DNA of 64,000 nt from Nonomuraea jabiensis (GTDB taxonomy: Bacteria; Actinomycetota; Actinomycetes; Streptosporangiales; Streptosporangiaceae). The notes beneath the pieces were generated by a model. That model did not search any database. It saw only the letters and a list, made by a program, of their open reading frames with translations, and was not told where the DNA came from. The translations under genes were made by a program, and so were the position numbers. This document shows, in pieces, positions 1-10,279 of the stretch (position 1 is its first letter; each line of letters opens with the position of its first letter). Location of the stretch: positions 2,046,001 through 2,110,000 of the forward strand of contig NZ_JACHMB010000001.1 in assembly GCF_014204795.1 (NCBI RefSeq), given 5' to 3'.

Positions 1-59
1 CTCGTGTCGTTATCCCCCACCCGTCGACGAGGCGGGGTGATCTACGCTAAGTTCAGAGT

Positions 60-1115
60 ATGGGCGACATGGCAAGGCGCATCTCAGCGATAGATCTCTT
101 CTGCGGAGTGGGCGGGCTGTCGCATGGACTGATGCAGGCCGGGCTGAACGTAGTCGCCGGTTTTGATATAGATCCTCGATGCAAATACCCATTCGAGAAA
201 AATATTGAAGCTCCGTTCATTGAGCAAGATGTCCGAACGGTCTCTAAAGAGCAGCTTGAACTCCTGTGGGAGCCAGGTTCAATACGCCTCTTGGCGGGAT
301 GCGCGCCGTGCCAGCCCTTCTCGCCATACAGGCGAGGCATAGATACGTCTTCAGAGCCGCAGTGGTCGCTCCTTGGTGAATTTTCACGACTCGTCAAAGA
401 GTCTCGCCCTGAGCTTGTAACCATGGAAAATGTCCCTCGAATCGCGAGCTCCAAGATCTTCAGGGAGTTTTCCGACTCACTCGAAGAAATTGGTTACGAA
501 GTTTCCTTTAAGAGCTGCTACGGCCCGGAATATGGCCTTCCGCAAGAGCGCCGTCGACTTGTTCTCATTGCGTCGCGTATCGGACACATCAGGGTCCCTG
601 GAGGTAGTCGCAAGCCCGAAGAGTTCACGACGGTGAGAGATGCAATTTCCGGCCTCCCGGCAGTTCATCAAGGGACAACGCATGACCTTGATAGCATGCA
701 TAAGGCAAGAGCCTTAAGCCCCCTGAACCTGAAGCGAATCAAAGCATCCAGGCCGGGGGGGACATGGCATGACTGGCCAACAGAGCTGCTATCTCCTTGC
801 CACACCAGACCTTCTGGCGCGACGTTCAAGAACGTCTACGCCCGCATGGAATGGGACAAGCCGTCTCCGACTATCACGACCATGTCGTACAATTTCGGTA
901 CTGGAAGGTTCGGCCATCCGGAGCAAGATCGTGCGATTACCCTGCGGGAAGCGGCGATACTTCAAGGGTTTCCAGAAAATTACCAGTTCGTCCAGCCAGG
1001 AGAACCTGTGGAGTTCAACCCTATAGGTCGGATGATCGGAAATGCTGTTCCTCCAGCGATCGCACAAGCAGTGGGGAGCGCCCTCCTCGCGGCAGTCAAT
1101 CAGCAGGCCTGCTAG
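60..1115 (+). CDS. DNA (cytosine-5) methyltransferase
   Basis: This 351-residue protein would transfer a methyl group from S-adenosylmethionine to carbon 5 of cytosine in a specific DNA site. The family motifs appear in order: motif I DLFCGVGG (residues 12-19), motif IV with the PCQ loop and catalytic Cys84, motif VI ENVPR, motif VIII QERRR, a variable target-recognition region around 180-275, motif IX with REAAILQGFP, and motif X IGNAVPP near the end. It looks complete. The ATG at 60 has only a weak ribosome site, and the ATG at 69 is an alternative start. Base composition is lower in GC than the operon downstream, which suggests separate acquisition. No cognate endonuclease is adjacent. The ATPase operon begins about 860 bases later, and a vsr fragment lies at 15790. 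It may be an orphan methylase or the modification arm of a rearranged system. Confidence 0.93.
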   Translation: MGDMARRISAIDLFCGVGGLSHGLMQAGLNVVAGFDIDPRCKYPFEKNIEAPFIEQDVRTVSKEQLELLWEPGSIRLLAGCAPCQPFSPYRRGIDTSSEPQWSLLGEFSRLVKESRPELVTMENVPRIASSKIFREFSDSLEEIGYEVSFKSCYGPEYGLPQERRRLVLIASRIGHIRVPGGSRKPEEFTTVRDAISGLPAVHQGTTHDLDSMHKARALSPLNLKRIKASRPGGTWHDWPTELLSPCHTRPSGATFKNVYARMEWDKPSPTITTMSYNFGTGRFGHPEQDRAITLREAAILQGFPENYQFVQPGEPVEFNPIGRMIGNAVPPAIAQAVGSALLAAVNQQAC

Positions 1116-1974
1116 GGGATTGGCGGATACCGGCCGCAAGCGGTGGCTCTTCCAGGTTTGGATGATCGTCGAAATGGTGGTCATCGAGCCGCAGGAAATC
1201 AACCTCTCCAGCAATTCTGCTGCCGACCTGTCTAGGCTGGAGAAAATTGCCTGGGGCACTGACGCAAACAAAGTTTTCGATTGAACGGCTGCAGCTCACC
1301 AGCAACATTGTTCCGACGGTTCATGGCCAGAGGAGCCCGTTGTTGGCCCAGCGCATGAGGCCGACAGAGCTGTCTCTAAGTCAACTGCGAGACCAACGTC
1401 AAGCAAGACGTCATGCTTCTGGGTCGCCCTGGGCGATACCGAGGGCGAGCCACCGCAGCCAGCGCAAGGTTCACGAATAGCGGGGGAACGACGCCCTCAT
1501 CAAATTTCGGTCTCTGCTTGGCCCGCAAGGGGCATAGCTCATCCATGCGTGGTCCCCTATCGGTCTTTGCCTATCAGGACTGACGGAACGAGCGGTCACC
1601 GCACTCGATCAAGGATGAGTGCATGCGTAGACCGATATCTGAATGTAACCTGACGTGCTGATCGCAGCGGTTCTACGCCTCACCTGCCGACATCACGGAC
1701 ATTCTGAATAAGCTCATCAACGACCGTCAATGCGCGCTGTTGTCACCCAGAGGTCATCAAAGCCCACGTCGCTCACGTTTAAGCGCGATCGCAGTCAACA
1801 TTGAGTGCCGCATCACCAAGCATGAGGATCAATGATCCTCGCGGTCTCCGGCACAGTCACGTAGCGTGAGCCAGGCGAACTTCAGCGATCGGCCGGGGAA
1901 TTTGATCTACCGACAGCGGCTCCGACCGCTAGAATTTCACAACGCTCTCGGCTCGGTCGACAAAGGACAAAAGC
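1116..1974. other. Intergenic stretch without a supportable gene
   Basis: Between the methyltransferase and the ATPase operon no open frame shows recognisable family motifs or convincing codon bias. A short frame ending at 1284 carries about 40 polar residues that resemble a protein fragment, but it overlaps the methyltransferase end and has no clear start. A ribosome site (AAAGGA, 1962-1968) at the right end serves the next gene, and TAGAAT near 1930 is a possible -10 box. The region may be decayed sequence left by rearrangement. Confidence 0.5.
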
Positions 1975-3807
1975 ATGCCGCTAGAGGTCAACAAACACGT
2001 TCAACGGATACGTCGTTACCAGCCGTTCGACGCCGACACCTCCGAGATGATCTACGAGCTGCAGGCGGACTGGACGCAGTCTTTGTTCCCCGTCGTAACG
2101 CTGACCTACTTGCTCGATGCCATCGAACGACCGACCATGAAGACCATCGTCCTGACCGGGGACGCCGGGCATGGCAAGACAAGTTTGTGCGCCAGCCTCC
2201 TGGCCGAGCTGCGGGTCGATGCCGAGACAGTCACACCAGAGATCCGGAAGACGGTTTTCCGCGAGTTGTCCGACGCCGGCGATGCCAGCCGCCCCATAGG
2301 TCAGACCCGTAGCGGACGTCCGCTTTACATCCTCAAGGATCTCAGCGAGCTCAGCGTGCCGGCGGGCGCTCGCAAACTCGTGGAGTTGCTCGACCCTGCG
2401 GATGGGGGTGTCGCGATCATCTGCGCGAACGAGGGCCAGCTACGCAAGTGCGCCGCTGAAGACGATAACCTCGACAAAGGCGGCACGGGGCGCGCCAAGA
2501 TCCTGGTGACGACCCTCACGAAGGGCATCCTCTGCGGGCAGGTGAGCGACCCCGATGGCACAGTCACCGTCATCAACCTCAACTACCAGTCCGTAGCGGC
2601 CGACAGCTCCAACGGCGGGCTCATCCTGTGGGTCCTGAAGCAGTGGACGACAACTCAATGGTCACGATGGAAGTCCTGCGAGACCTGCGATGCACGGGTA
2701 GTCTGCCCCATCCTGGCCAACCGCATCGAGCTCAGCGATCCCACCCGTGGGCCTCAGCGCCGGGCCGCGGTCCGGGACCTGTTCGCCGCAGCCGAGCGCA
2801 CCGGGGCCGTGGTTACGACCCGTCAGGCGCTATCGGTGATCAGCTACATGCTCACGGGTGGCCTTTCCTGCGAGAACGTTCACGCCAGGTACCAGCGGTC
2901 ACATTCGAACAGGTTATGGCAAGCTCCCCACTTGTACCATCAAGCGCTTTTTGGTGACCGGCTGACCCAGCAACAGCGTCATCTGGTGCCTGCCTTCTTC
3001 GCATTACGAAAACTGGACCCTGGCAAGGTTTCCCGCCGCCAGGTCGACGACCGGTTGGACCCGGACACGGCCGGCGACTTCCCTCCCGCGGACGCTGGTA
3101 GCTACCTGCAGAAGGTCCGTACGAGTCGGGACGCCCAAAAACAGGCCGAACAGTTGCGAAGCGTGTACACGTTCCTGCGGCGAGCTGACTTCTTCAACAG
3201 CGACGACGATAGGGATCGGTTCGCCCGTATGGGCCTGCTGGCCGGCGACGACTTTGTCATTGTCCAGGACAAGAACCGGGACCCGGCAGACACCAGGGTA
3301 CGAGACCGCTTTCTCAAGGGACTGGAGGCCGTCCAGGGCATCCACCGGGCGGGGAGCAACCCCGACTTCCTGATACTAGATCCAGCCTTTTTCACCCACC
3401 GCGGCCGTGCGGCCGTGATCTCTCGGCGAGTGCCCAGCAAGGGTGTCGAGGTTGTTGACCAGGTCACCCTGTGGCAAGTGAGAAGCCAGACGGGCGTCGC
3501 CCCTGAGATGCAGAACGCCGTCGAGTGGCTCAACCGGGCCATCTACATCCGTATCCCGGCCGTCGTGGCTGGACAAGACGCGGTCTCGGTGGAAGCGGAC
3601 CTGTTGCGCTTTGAATTGCTCACGCGGTGGGCCGCTGGCCTGCGCAGCGAGGTACAGCATGAGGCAGAGATCCGCGGTCTGAGTGGATCCCTGGCAGAGC
3701 TGGCCGACTCGTCGAACAAGGACGACGAGATCCAGGTATTGGCGGGCAACACCATGAGAAAGCTCATGATCGACGTCGGCGATAAGATCAGGTCGGTGCG
3801 TGCCTGA
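1975..3807 (+). CDS. P-loop ATPase, DptF-like (DndF) component
   Basis: This 610-residue protein is the first gene of a three-gene operon. Visible features are a Walker A motif GDAGHGKTS (residues 62-70), a later acidic strand ending LLDPADGG, and a cysteine cluster C235-x2-C238-x5-C244 followed by a Pro and an Asn, which looks like a small zinc site. Length, domain order and the cysteine/proline/asparagine signature resemble DptF, one of three proteins that restrict DNA lacking phosphorothioate modification. In that family DptF works with DptG and DptH and hydrolyses ATP. The ATG has a good ribosome site (AAAGGA, about 7 bases upstream). The stop overlaps the next start by one base (TGATG). 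The assignment rests on architecture and operon order rather than alignment; a different STAND/AAA+ restriction ATPase remains possible. Confidence 0.6.
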   Translation: MPLEVNKHVQRIRRYQPFDADTSEMIYELQADWTQSLFPVVTLTYLLDAIERPTMKTIVLTGDAGHGKTSLCASLLAELRVDAETVTPEIRKTVFRELSDAGDASRPIGQTRSGRPLYILKDLSELSVPAGARKLVELLDPADGGVAIICANEGQLRKCAAEDDNLDKGGTGRAKILVTTLTKGILCGQVSDPDGTVTVINLNYQSVAADSSNGGLILWVLKQWTTTQWSRWKSCETCDARVVCPILANRIELSDPTRGPQRRAAVRDLFAAAERTGAVVTTRQALSVISYMLTGGLSCENVHARYQRSHSNRLWQAPHLYHQALFGDRLTQQQRHLVPAFFALRKLDPGKVSRRQVDDRLDPDTAGDFPPADAGSYLQKVRTSRDAQKQAEQLRSVYTFLRRADFFNSDDDRDRFARMGLLAGDDFVIVQDKNRDPADTRVRDRFLKGLEAVQGIHRAGSNPDFLILDPAFFTHRGRAAVISRRVPSKGVEVVDQVTLWQVRSQTGVAPEMQNAVEWLNRAIYIRIPAVVAGQDAVSVEADLLRFELLTRWAAGLRSEVQHEAEIRGLSGSLAELADSSNKDDEIQVLAGNTMRKLMIDVGDKIRSVRA

Positions 3808-5252
3808 TGGCTGATCGTTCCAAGGCTGAGGTCGTCCTTCGGCTCTTCGGGGTAAATCTCGAACGGCAGGGCCGCGGCTTCTACGTCCCGCTCGAGATGC
3901 TCGCGATCGCCCGTGGCGTCTACCTGGCGCATCAGGAAAACCCGGAGAAGTTTGCAGGGCTCCTGGACGGCGGAGCCGATATGGTTTACAGAAGGACCTC
4001 GCACGACCTGGCCCGGCGGATCGCGACCAGGGCCTACATTGTCGAGGGCGACGAGGAACTGAGCAAGGCCGTCGAGCTGGATTCCCCCGAGACGATGGCA
4101 ACGCTCCACGCCCTGTTCTCCTCCCTGTTGGTCGAAATCCCCGGGCGTCGTAGCCAACCCGGTTGGTTCGGCGTGCACATCTATCCGTTCGTCGGTGAGC
4201 TCATCCACTACGACGCAGTCGAACGACGAATCAAGCAATCCGATGCCTCCGCCAAGAACAGCGATAAGAAGCGCAAGCAAGCCAGCAAGGTTGCGCCTGG
4301 CATCAATGCTCCGAGTATCGAGCGTTACCTCTTCCGCGATGGCGGGGAATGGGCTTACAAAGTCCTACGCAGCGACCCTGATCCCGACCGCAAGGAAGCG
4401 ACTCGAAAGGGTATGGCCGACCTCGTGCAGGACAGTGGCACCCCGTTGGGCAACCTTGCCAAAGCCCTCAGCGCGCATGACTTCGATTACGACGAAGCAC
4501 CCGTGGAGGGCATGGACAAGGGAATCACGCTGCACGAGGATCTCAGCCCGTGGCCCGATCTGCTCCGGGGAGGAACTCGCAACATCGTCACTCGGATCGC
4601 AACGGTCCCCAGAGCCAAGCGCACCGAGAGCCTCATGCACTGGGTCCCCTACTGCTTGGCGCGCCACCAGCTGCATCTCGCACGCATGAAGCTCGGCGCC
4701 ACCGGTCAGGTGTCGATCCTGTTGGACTTCGGCAACGAGGCGACTCCGCTGCGTACAGAGTCGCAGAAGAACCTAACCCGCTTCCGTAACGACATCGTCA
4801 ACGCGATCAACGTTCAGGCTCGAGAAATGATCGACGAAGCCGAGGGCGACGAGGGCAGGAGGCGCCGCTACGAGAGATTCACCAAGGAGGCGGGCAACGC
4901 GGTCGCCTCGCCCCGAGCATTCTTCAGCGAGACCCTAGCTGCTGTGGGGGCCCTGAACGCGACGGCTGGCCGCCGACACTTCACCATGAAGCCCCCGATG
5001 CTCGAGAGTCTGGTATCCGCCACCATCCCGCAAGGAACGGAGATGGAGTTCGACCAGTTCTGTAAACTGCTGTACGAGAAGTACGGGCTCGTAGTAGAGA
5101 ACAAGGTCGCGGCTGCGAGCCCGTTGGCCTACGAGGTCGACTCATCGTTCCTTGAACACAACGGCAAGGCGTTCAGGGAAAAGCTGGCCGCTATCGGTTT
5201 GCTCACTCAGTATTCAGATGCCACCAGCATGGTCCGAGGGGAGCCCCGGTGA
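3807..5252 (+). CDS. DptG-like (DndG) middle component, unknown biochemistry
   Basis: This 481-residue protein is encoded between the two ATPases, overlapping the upstream stop by one base and the downstream start by four (GTGA), so translation of all three is coupled. It has no P-loop, no nuclease motif and no membrane segment that I can see. It is charged and mostly helical in appearance, with lysine/arginine-rich stretches around 150-165 and 350-370. DptG proteins of phosphorothioate-linked restriction systems have similar length, the same position between DptF and DptH, and no assigned catalytic function. I therefore infer that it is the structural or bridging subunit of a complex with its neighbours. 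The inference depends entirely on context. Confidence 0.55.
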   Translation: MADRSKAEVVLRLFGVNLERQGRGFYVPLEMLAIARGVYLAHQENPEKFAGLLDGGADMVYRRTSHDLARRIATRAYIVEGDEELSKAVELDSPETMATLHALFSSLLVEIPGRRSQPGWFGVHIYPFVGELIHYDAVERRIKQSDASAKNSDKKRKQASKVAPGINAPSIERYLFRDGGEWAYKVLRSDPDPDRKEATRKGMADLVQDSGTPLGNLAKALSAHDFDYDEAPVEGMDKGITLHEDLSPWPDLLRGGTRNIVTRIATVPRAKRTESLMHWVPYCLARHQLHLARMKLGATGQVSILLDFGNEATPLRTESQKNLTRFRNDIVNAINVQAREMIDEAEGDEGRRRRYERFTKEAGNAVASPRAFFSETLAAVGALNATAGRRHFTMKPPMLESLVSATIPQGTEMEFDQFCKLLYEKYGLVVENKVAAASPLAYEVDSSFLEHNGKAFREKLAAIGLLTQYSDATSMVRGEPR

Positions 5253-8200
5253 CCGACAGTAGTATCCGAGCGCTCGGTCGGTTCGTCGCCGACGAAGCGC
5301 TCCGCAAGGTCACCGACATCAGTGGAGCCCGTGCCGTCCTGCGAGTCAGCGGATTCGATCGGCCGACCGTGGCCGAAGCGCTCCGTCGCACCGCCCAGAG
5401 GCTGTCGGAGTCGCCGGGCCGTCAGGTTGTCGTCAAGGTCGGCACCTCGGAGCCAATCAAAGGCGTACCGGTTGACTACCTGCTGGACCCGCAGGACCAG
5501 CTGACCAAGTGGCGAAATTCTGGACAGGGTGCGGCGGTGCTGCTCTTCGAGTGGGGAGAATCTCCGGACGCACAGGGGCTGGCGGCCATGAACGCCCTTG
5601 ACGATGCTGCAATCCTGGGGGACCACCACGACACCTCTGGCGAGCACGGGTTCGAAAGGTTCATGGCAGAAGCGTGGCGGGAAGCCGGTGGCATCGGTAC
5701 CGTTCCGGCCCTCATGGCCACCCTATTGCCGGAGATCTGGCGTGCTGTCACCGATGAGGAGCCCCGGTCCTTGCACCGCTGGGCGACCTTCCTGGTCGAA
5801 ACCGCGCAGAGAGTCGCAGCAACTCACGTCCACACCCCTGAAGCGGTCTACCCCGAGATCTCTGCAGCCCTACCCGCTCTTGACCTCTTTCCGGACCGAG
5901 GGCTCTCCATCAAGCCCGCCGCGCTGCCCGCCCGAATCAAGAAGAACGTCTGGGTCAGTGCCTTCAAACAGCCCACCGGCAAGGAGATCACCGAAGACGA
6001 CCTGATAGACCGCATTGCCACCACCGAGTTCAGCAACGAGTCCTTGGAGTACATCGGTACCGACTCCGAGACTGCCAAAATGCGCATGCGCAGCCTCGTA
6101 CTCAACCTCAACCGCAGTGGCTCTAGCCCACAGGATCCTCGTCAGCTTCGCCGCGAGCAGGACCTGACCCTCTGGCTCGAAGTCTTCGAGCAGAAGTCCA
6201 AGAAGATCGGCCTAGGCCAGCAGATCCGTCAGGAGATCGAGCGAACCGCCGCAGAGCGGATCAACGAGTACGACGCCATGATGATCGAAGACGCGCTCGA
6301 CCGCGGAGACCAGGAATCCGCACAGCGCTTCCTTGACGAGGCTCCCGTCGGAGGAACCGAACCGCTAGCCGACCTGCTGTCCAAGCGATGTCGCCGCAAA
6401 GTCGAAAAGCTCGCCTTTCCGGACTCTCAATTCGTCCATGACCCACTGCGTGCCCTGCTGCGGGAGCTGACCTATTTTTCCGACGAAGAGGAAGGCTCTG
6501 TCGTCGTCGGGCTTGAAGGCAACCAGGAAACCGGACAGTGGAGCCGCTGGCTGTTCGCCTTTCTGTACGCACGCACCCTGCGAGATGTCCAGGACTCCAC
6601 CGGACTTCGCCTGACTCTCGAGGTCAGGGAGTGCCTGCTGGACCTGAACATGCCGTGCCTGCCGAAGGAAGACGAGCCGTTCGACCCGAACATCGAGTGG
6701 GCCCCGCTGCGCATCCTGGTCGAGATGGACGGTGCCGCCCAGCGGCGCTTCCGCTGGGACCCCCTGGGCATCCCTGGCCAGATCGCTCTGGCGGCCCTCA
6801 TCCGCGGCTGGAGACCTCCCCCCGGCCATGCCAGCAATCTGACCTTCGACACCTTCCTTCAGAAGTTCAACGAGCCCAGGCACTGGCAGGTTGACGAGCC
6901 CGTGCCCGACCCCACATCACATTTCGCCGGCCAGATGGAGCGCCTCAAACAGAAGCACTTCAAGCGGTTCTCGGACGGGCTCGACGCCGAGAACATCAAC
7001 GAGTACGTACGTGAATGGGAAGGCATACTTCGCGCAGCTCGCACCGCCCTGGTCCCCAACAACGCCCCCAACGCAGATCTCGAGGCCGTCGTCCTGACCG
7101 ATGTCGTCGGGCTGGCCGACCACCGCATGATGATGCTGGCCACCCACCCGCTGAAGCTGCGCTGGCTGGCAAAGAACTACGCGGAGGCCGCCGACAGCAT
7201 CAAGACGGCCCTGAACAAGGAGGGAGGGCTGAGCCTCAACCAGGAGAACGAGGACCTCTTCTTCGACGCCATCGATCGTATATCCCCACATGGGACACCT
7301 GCGATCCTCGTCGGGCCCGGCGGCACGGTTGCCATTCCGATGCGGGAATCGGCCGGACACGAGGAGTACGCGCCTGTCCGCCACGGCGGCAATGAGTCCA
7401 AGGACTGGCTCTCCAGCGTTGACGAGACCGCGATCGATGAGATGGTTCGCGTCATCACCGACTACCTGACGACCTACCCCCACAAGCTCGACGGCCTACG
7501 CTTACTGCTCCTGGATCGCAACGGCGACCCCGTACTGCCCATGCGCGTGGCAAAGCAAATGCGGGCCAAGAACCCCCGTCTGAAGGTCGATCTTGTCGTG
7601 CTGGCTCCCCAAGCAACCCATCACGAGATCATCCAGGGTTTCGACCCGCAGTTCTCCAGCGCGGAGATGTCCGAGGACAGCTTCCTGCCCGACGTCCAAC
7701 TCATCCTGCAAGCATGGGAGCCCGAACAAGAAGCAGACCTGTCAGGGCTGGAAGACACCATTGACCTCGCCCTGGCCCCGGCGCTCTTCGGCACCCAGAC
7801 CAGTATCAAGGAGAGCACCAAGAAGGAATCCTTGTCGGGCTCCTTCAACTCCTGGAAGCACCCGGCCTCCCATAATCTGGCGCAAACCAGCGAGAACGTC
7901 GTAAGAGCGCTGTTGCCCGAGACCGCCGACGAGACACTTGAGTCCTGGTCAACCCTGTGCGTGCGCTACGACCGCCGTTCTCCGGTCTCCAGAGAGAGCG
8001 TCGACGGCATCGACTACTTCGAGATGCAGGTGCAGTTCGACCAGCACCAAGGCTTGTTCACCGCCCTACACCGCGTGGCCCACTGGGTCGTCACCCTCGA
8101 CAGTTTCATCGGACGCGAGCAGATTGATGCCCTGCGTAACCGTCCTGACGTCATCCTCGTCAAGCCCAGTGTCGGCAAGAACGAGTCCTACACCCTTATT

Positions 8201-10279
8201 GTCAGCTCGCAGACCGGCCAGCAGTTTGTGGTCCAACGACTGCGGCGCCGGTTGGAGCAGATCGGGGTCGTTACTCCGCGGGACTCCGAAGGCACCGCTA
8301 AGCGGATCTACGAGGTAGGCCGCAATGTGGCCCCTGGCGCCGTGCTGCGCTCCCTCGGCATCGGCACCACGGTCAACGAAGTCGTCGGCCTGGTCGCCAC
8401 CCGGTTCGTTATTGACCAGCAGTTCCCCGTCCCTCCGCAGGGCACGAGCCTGGTCACCTGGATCAGCTTCGACGAGCACCACCGCTGGTTCGGCCGGGGA
8501 CTCAAGACTCGTGCCGATCTGGGCCGCTTCCTGCTGACCGTCCAGGATGACGGCATGGTTCGCCTGGATATCCTGGTCGCCGAGTCCAAGTTCCGCCAGA
8601 CCTTCGACGTCGGCTCGGCCGAGGAACAACTCAACCGCACCACCGACCTATGCGAGGACGCCTTTCGCTCGGACGGCGAGGTTCGCCACGACCGTCCCTT
8701 CTGGCTGGACGAGCTTGCCGCCGCGATCGCTCAGACCAGTGGAAACGTCCTAAAGGCTGCAGACCTTCCAGCTCGTACCGTGATCGGCGACGACGACCAC
8801 CGTCAGATCGAGGCGAAGGTCCTTGACGCCCTACGCTCCGAGGATGTCCAGCTCGGTCAGGTTACTGGCGTTGCCGTGGCTATCTCAGCCGAGGACGACC
8901 AGCCAGCTCCGATGGTCGGAAGCCTCGGCAAGCACACCCTGGTGAGGCTGAACAAGCACGAGCTGCTGAACCTCATCGGCGCTCTGCGGGCAAATCAGGA
9001 CCCCGCCAATGCAGACCCCCTTGTTGACCTCGGCGGGACCGTGAAGGTCTCTGACCCCGCCGCCCAGACCACCTCGACAGAGATTTCCACCAGAATGCCT
9101 ACCTCGGAAGAACCGACGGCACCTGCCGAGGTTGTCGGAACGACTGCTCCAACAAACGCGCCGGGAGTGGTAGTTGCGCGCCACTCTGCCGCAGAGGTGG
9201 ATCCTTTCCCTCGGAAGGCTCGCCACAGTGGGCTCTCCGAGGAGGAGCTGAGGCTTCGATACAACAAGGTCCTTGACGTCTTCGTCCGCCACAAGGTCGA
9301 GGTCACCTCCCCGGAGGTCGACAAGTGGCAGGAGGGGCCCGGCTTCTACATCTTCCGCTTCATCCCCCATCCTGGGGTCACCGTTGACAAACTGACCAAC
9401 CGGCGAGACGAGATCTTCCTGGCTCTGGCGCTACCCTCCGGGTTCAGCATCCGCACCCGCAGCGACCGCGGCTCCGTACTATTTGAAATCCCCAAGATCG
9501 ATGGCGAAATGTACGGGGTTGACGCCAAGGTGCTGTGGCAGCAGTGCCCAGTTGATCCCGAGAGCCTCATAACCCCGCTGGGCGCCGACATCGAGGGCAA
9601 CCCGGTCACCATTGACCTCTCCTCCGCAGACTCACCGCACTTGCTGGTGGCCGGCACGACCGGATCAGGAAAGTCCGTTGCCCTGGACACGATCCTCAAG
9701 GGCTTGATCCGGTACGACAAGAGTGCCCTGCGACTCCGTCTCGTTGATCCTAAGGGCACCGAGCTTGTCGACTTCGAGGACGACCCTCACCTTGATGGCG
9801 TGATCGGTATGGACGCCGCCGATGCGATCGAAATTCTTAAGGCAACCGTCGAAGAGATGACCGAGCGCTATAAGGACATGAAGGCGATCCGCGCACGCAA
9901 ACTCGTCGAGTACAACGCCAAGGTCAACAAAGCAGACCGAAAGCCATGGATAGTCGTCGTCCTGGACGAGTACGCCGACCTCACCAGCGATCCTGAAGAG
10001 AAAAAGCAGATCGAAGCGCTGCTCAAGCGCCTAACGCAGAAGGCCCGCGCTGCGGGCATCCACGTCATCGCAGCGACGCAGCGACCGAGCGCGGACGTCA
10101 TCTCGACGACCATCCGCTCCAATTTCCCCGCCCAACTCGCCCTGCGGGTCAAGACTGCGACCGACAGTCGCATCATTCTGGACGAGACCGGAGCCGAAGC
10201 TCTGGCCGGACATGGCGACGCCTTTCTGCACACGGCTAAGGGCACCACACGACTGCAGGTGGCCTACGACGGGAGCTAA
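5249..10279 (+). CDS. Giant FtsK/HerA-type ATPase, DptH-like (DndH) component
   Basis: This 1676-residue protein has its motor at the C-terminus. Walker A is GTTGSGKS (residues 1469-1476), Walker B lies at LDEYAD (about 1572-1577), and further on come an ATQRPS sensor-like motif and an arginine-bearing stretch, as in FtsK/HerA DNA translocases. The first 1300 residues have no motif that I recognise and probably hold DNA- and partner-binding domains; a Ser/Thr/Ala/Pro-rich linker around 1265-1310 separates them from the motor. DptH of phosphorothioate systems has this size, C-terminal ATPase and operon position. It is expected to translocate on or unwind DNA as the executioner of restriction. 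The GTG start lies in a GTGA overlap with the preceding stop. No modification genes (dndABCDE) follow, which is unusual for this family. Confidence 0.65.
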   Translation: MTDSSIRALGRFVADEALRKVTDISGARAVLRVSGFDRPTVAEALRRTAQRLSESPGRQVVVKVGTSEPIKGVPVDYLLDPQDQLTKWRNSGQGAAVLLFEWGESPDAQGLAAMNALDDAAILGDHHDTSGEHGFERFMAEAWREAGGIGTVPALMATLLPEIWRAVTDEEPRSLHRWATFLVETAQRVAATHVHTPEAVYPEISAALPALDLFPDRGLSIKPAALPARIKKNVWVSAFKQPTGKEITEDDLIDRIATTEFSNESLEYIGTDSETAKMRMRSLVLNLNRSGSSPQDPRQLRREQDLTLWLEVFEQKSKKIGLGQQIRQEIERTAAERINEYDAMMIEDALDRGDQESAQRFLDEAPVGGTEPLADLLSKRCRRKVEKLAFPDSQFVHDPLRALLRELTYFSDEEEGSVVVGLEGNQETGQWSRWLFAFLYARTLRDVQDSTGLRLTLEVRECLLDLNMPCLPKEDEPFDPNIEWAPLRILVEMDGAAQRRFRWDPLGIPGQIALAALIRGWRPPPGHASNLTFDTFLQKFNEPRHWQVDEPVPDPTSHFAGQMERLKQKHFKRFSDGLDAENINEYVREWEGILRAARTALVPNNAPNADLEAVVLTDVVGLADHRMMMLATHPLKLRWLAKNYAEAADSIKTALNKEGGLSLNQENEDLFFDAIDRISPHGTPAILVGPGGTVAIPMRESAGHEEYAPVRHGGNESKDWLSSVDETAIDEMVRVITDYLTTYPHKLDGLRLLLLDRNGDPVLPMRVAKQMRAKNPRLKVDLVVLAPQATHHEIIQGFDPQFSSAEMSEDSFLPDVQLILQAWEPEQEADLSGLEDTIDLALAPALFGTQTSIKESTKKESLSGSFNSWKHPASHNLAQTSENVVRALLPETADETLESWSTLCVRYDRRSPVSRESVDGIDYFEMQVQFDQHQGLFTALHRVAHWVVTLDSFIGREQIDALRNRPDVILVKPSVGKNESYTLIVSSQTGQQFVVQRLRRRLEQIGVVTPRDSEGTAKRIYEVGRNVAPGAVLRSLGIGTTVNEVVGLVATRFVIDQQFPVPPQGTSLVTWISFDEHHRWFGRGLKTRADLGRFLLTVQDDGMVRLDILVAESKFRQTFDVGSAEEQLNRTTDLCEDAFRSDGEVRHDRPFWLDELAAAIAQTSGNVLKAADLPARTVIGDDDHRQIEAKVLDALRSEDVQLGQVTGVAVAISAEDDQPAPMVGSLGKHTLVRLNKHELLNLIGALRANQDPANADPLVDLGGTVKVSDPAAQTTSTEISTRMPTSEEPTAPAEVVGTTAPTNAPGVVVARHSAAEVDPFPRKARHSGLSEEELRLRYNKVLDVFVRHKVEVTSPEVDKWQEGPGFYIFRFIPHPGVTVDKLTNRRDEIFLALALPSGFSIRTRSDRGSVLFEIPKIDGEMYGVDAKVLWQQCPVDPESLITPLGADIEGNPVTIDLSSADSPHLLVAGTTGSGKSVALDTILKGLIRYDKSALRLRLVDPKGTELVDFEDDPHLDGVIGMDAADAIEILKATVEEMTERYKDMKAIRARKLVEYNAKVNKADRKPWIVVVLDEYADLTSDPEEKKQIEALLKRLTQKARAAGIHVIAATQRPSADVISTTIRSNFPAQLALRVKTATDSRIILDETGAEALAGHGDAFLHTAKGTTRLQVAYDGS

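Noticed and set aside
1042..1284. A short frame after the first methyltransferase
   Set aside because: Most of it overlaps the methyltransferase in another frame; the last 40 codons look protein-like but have no start or family.
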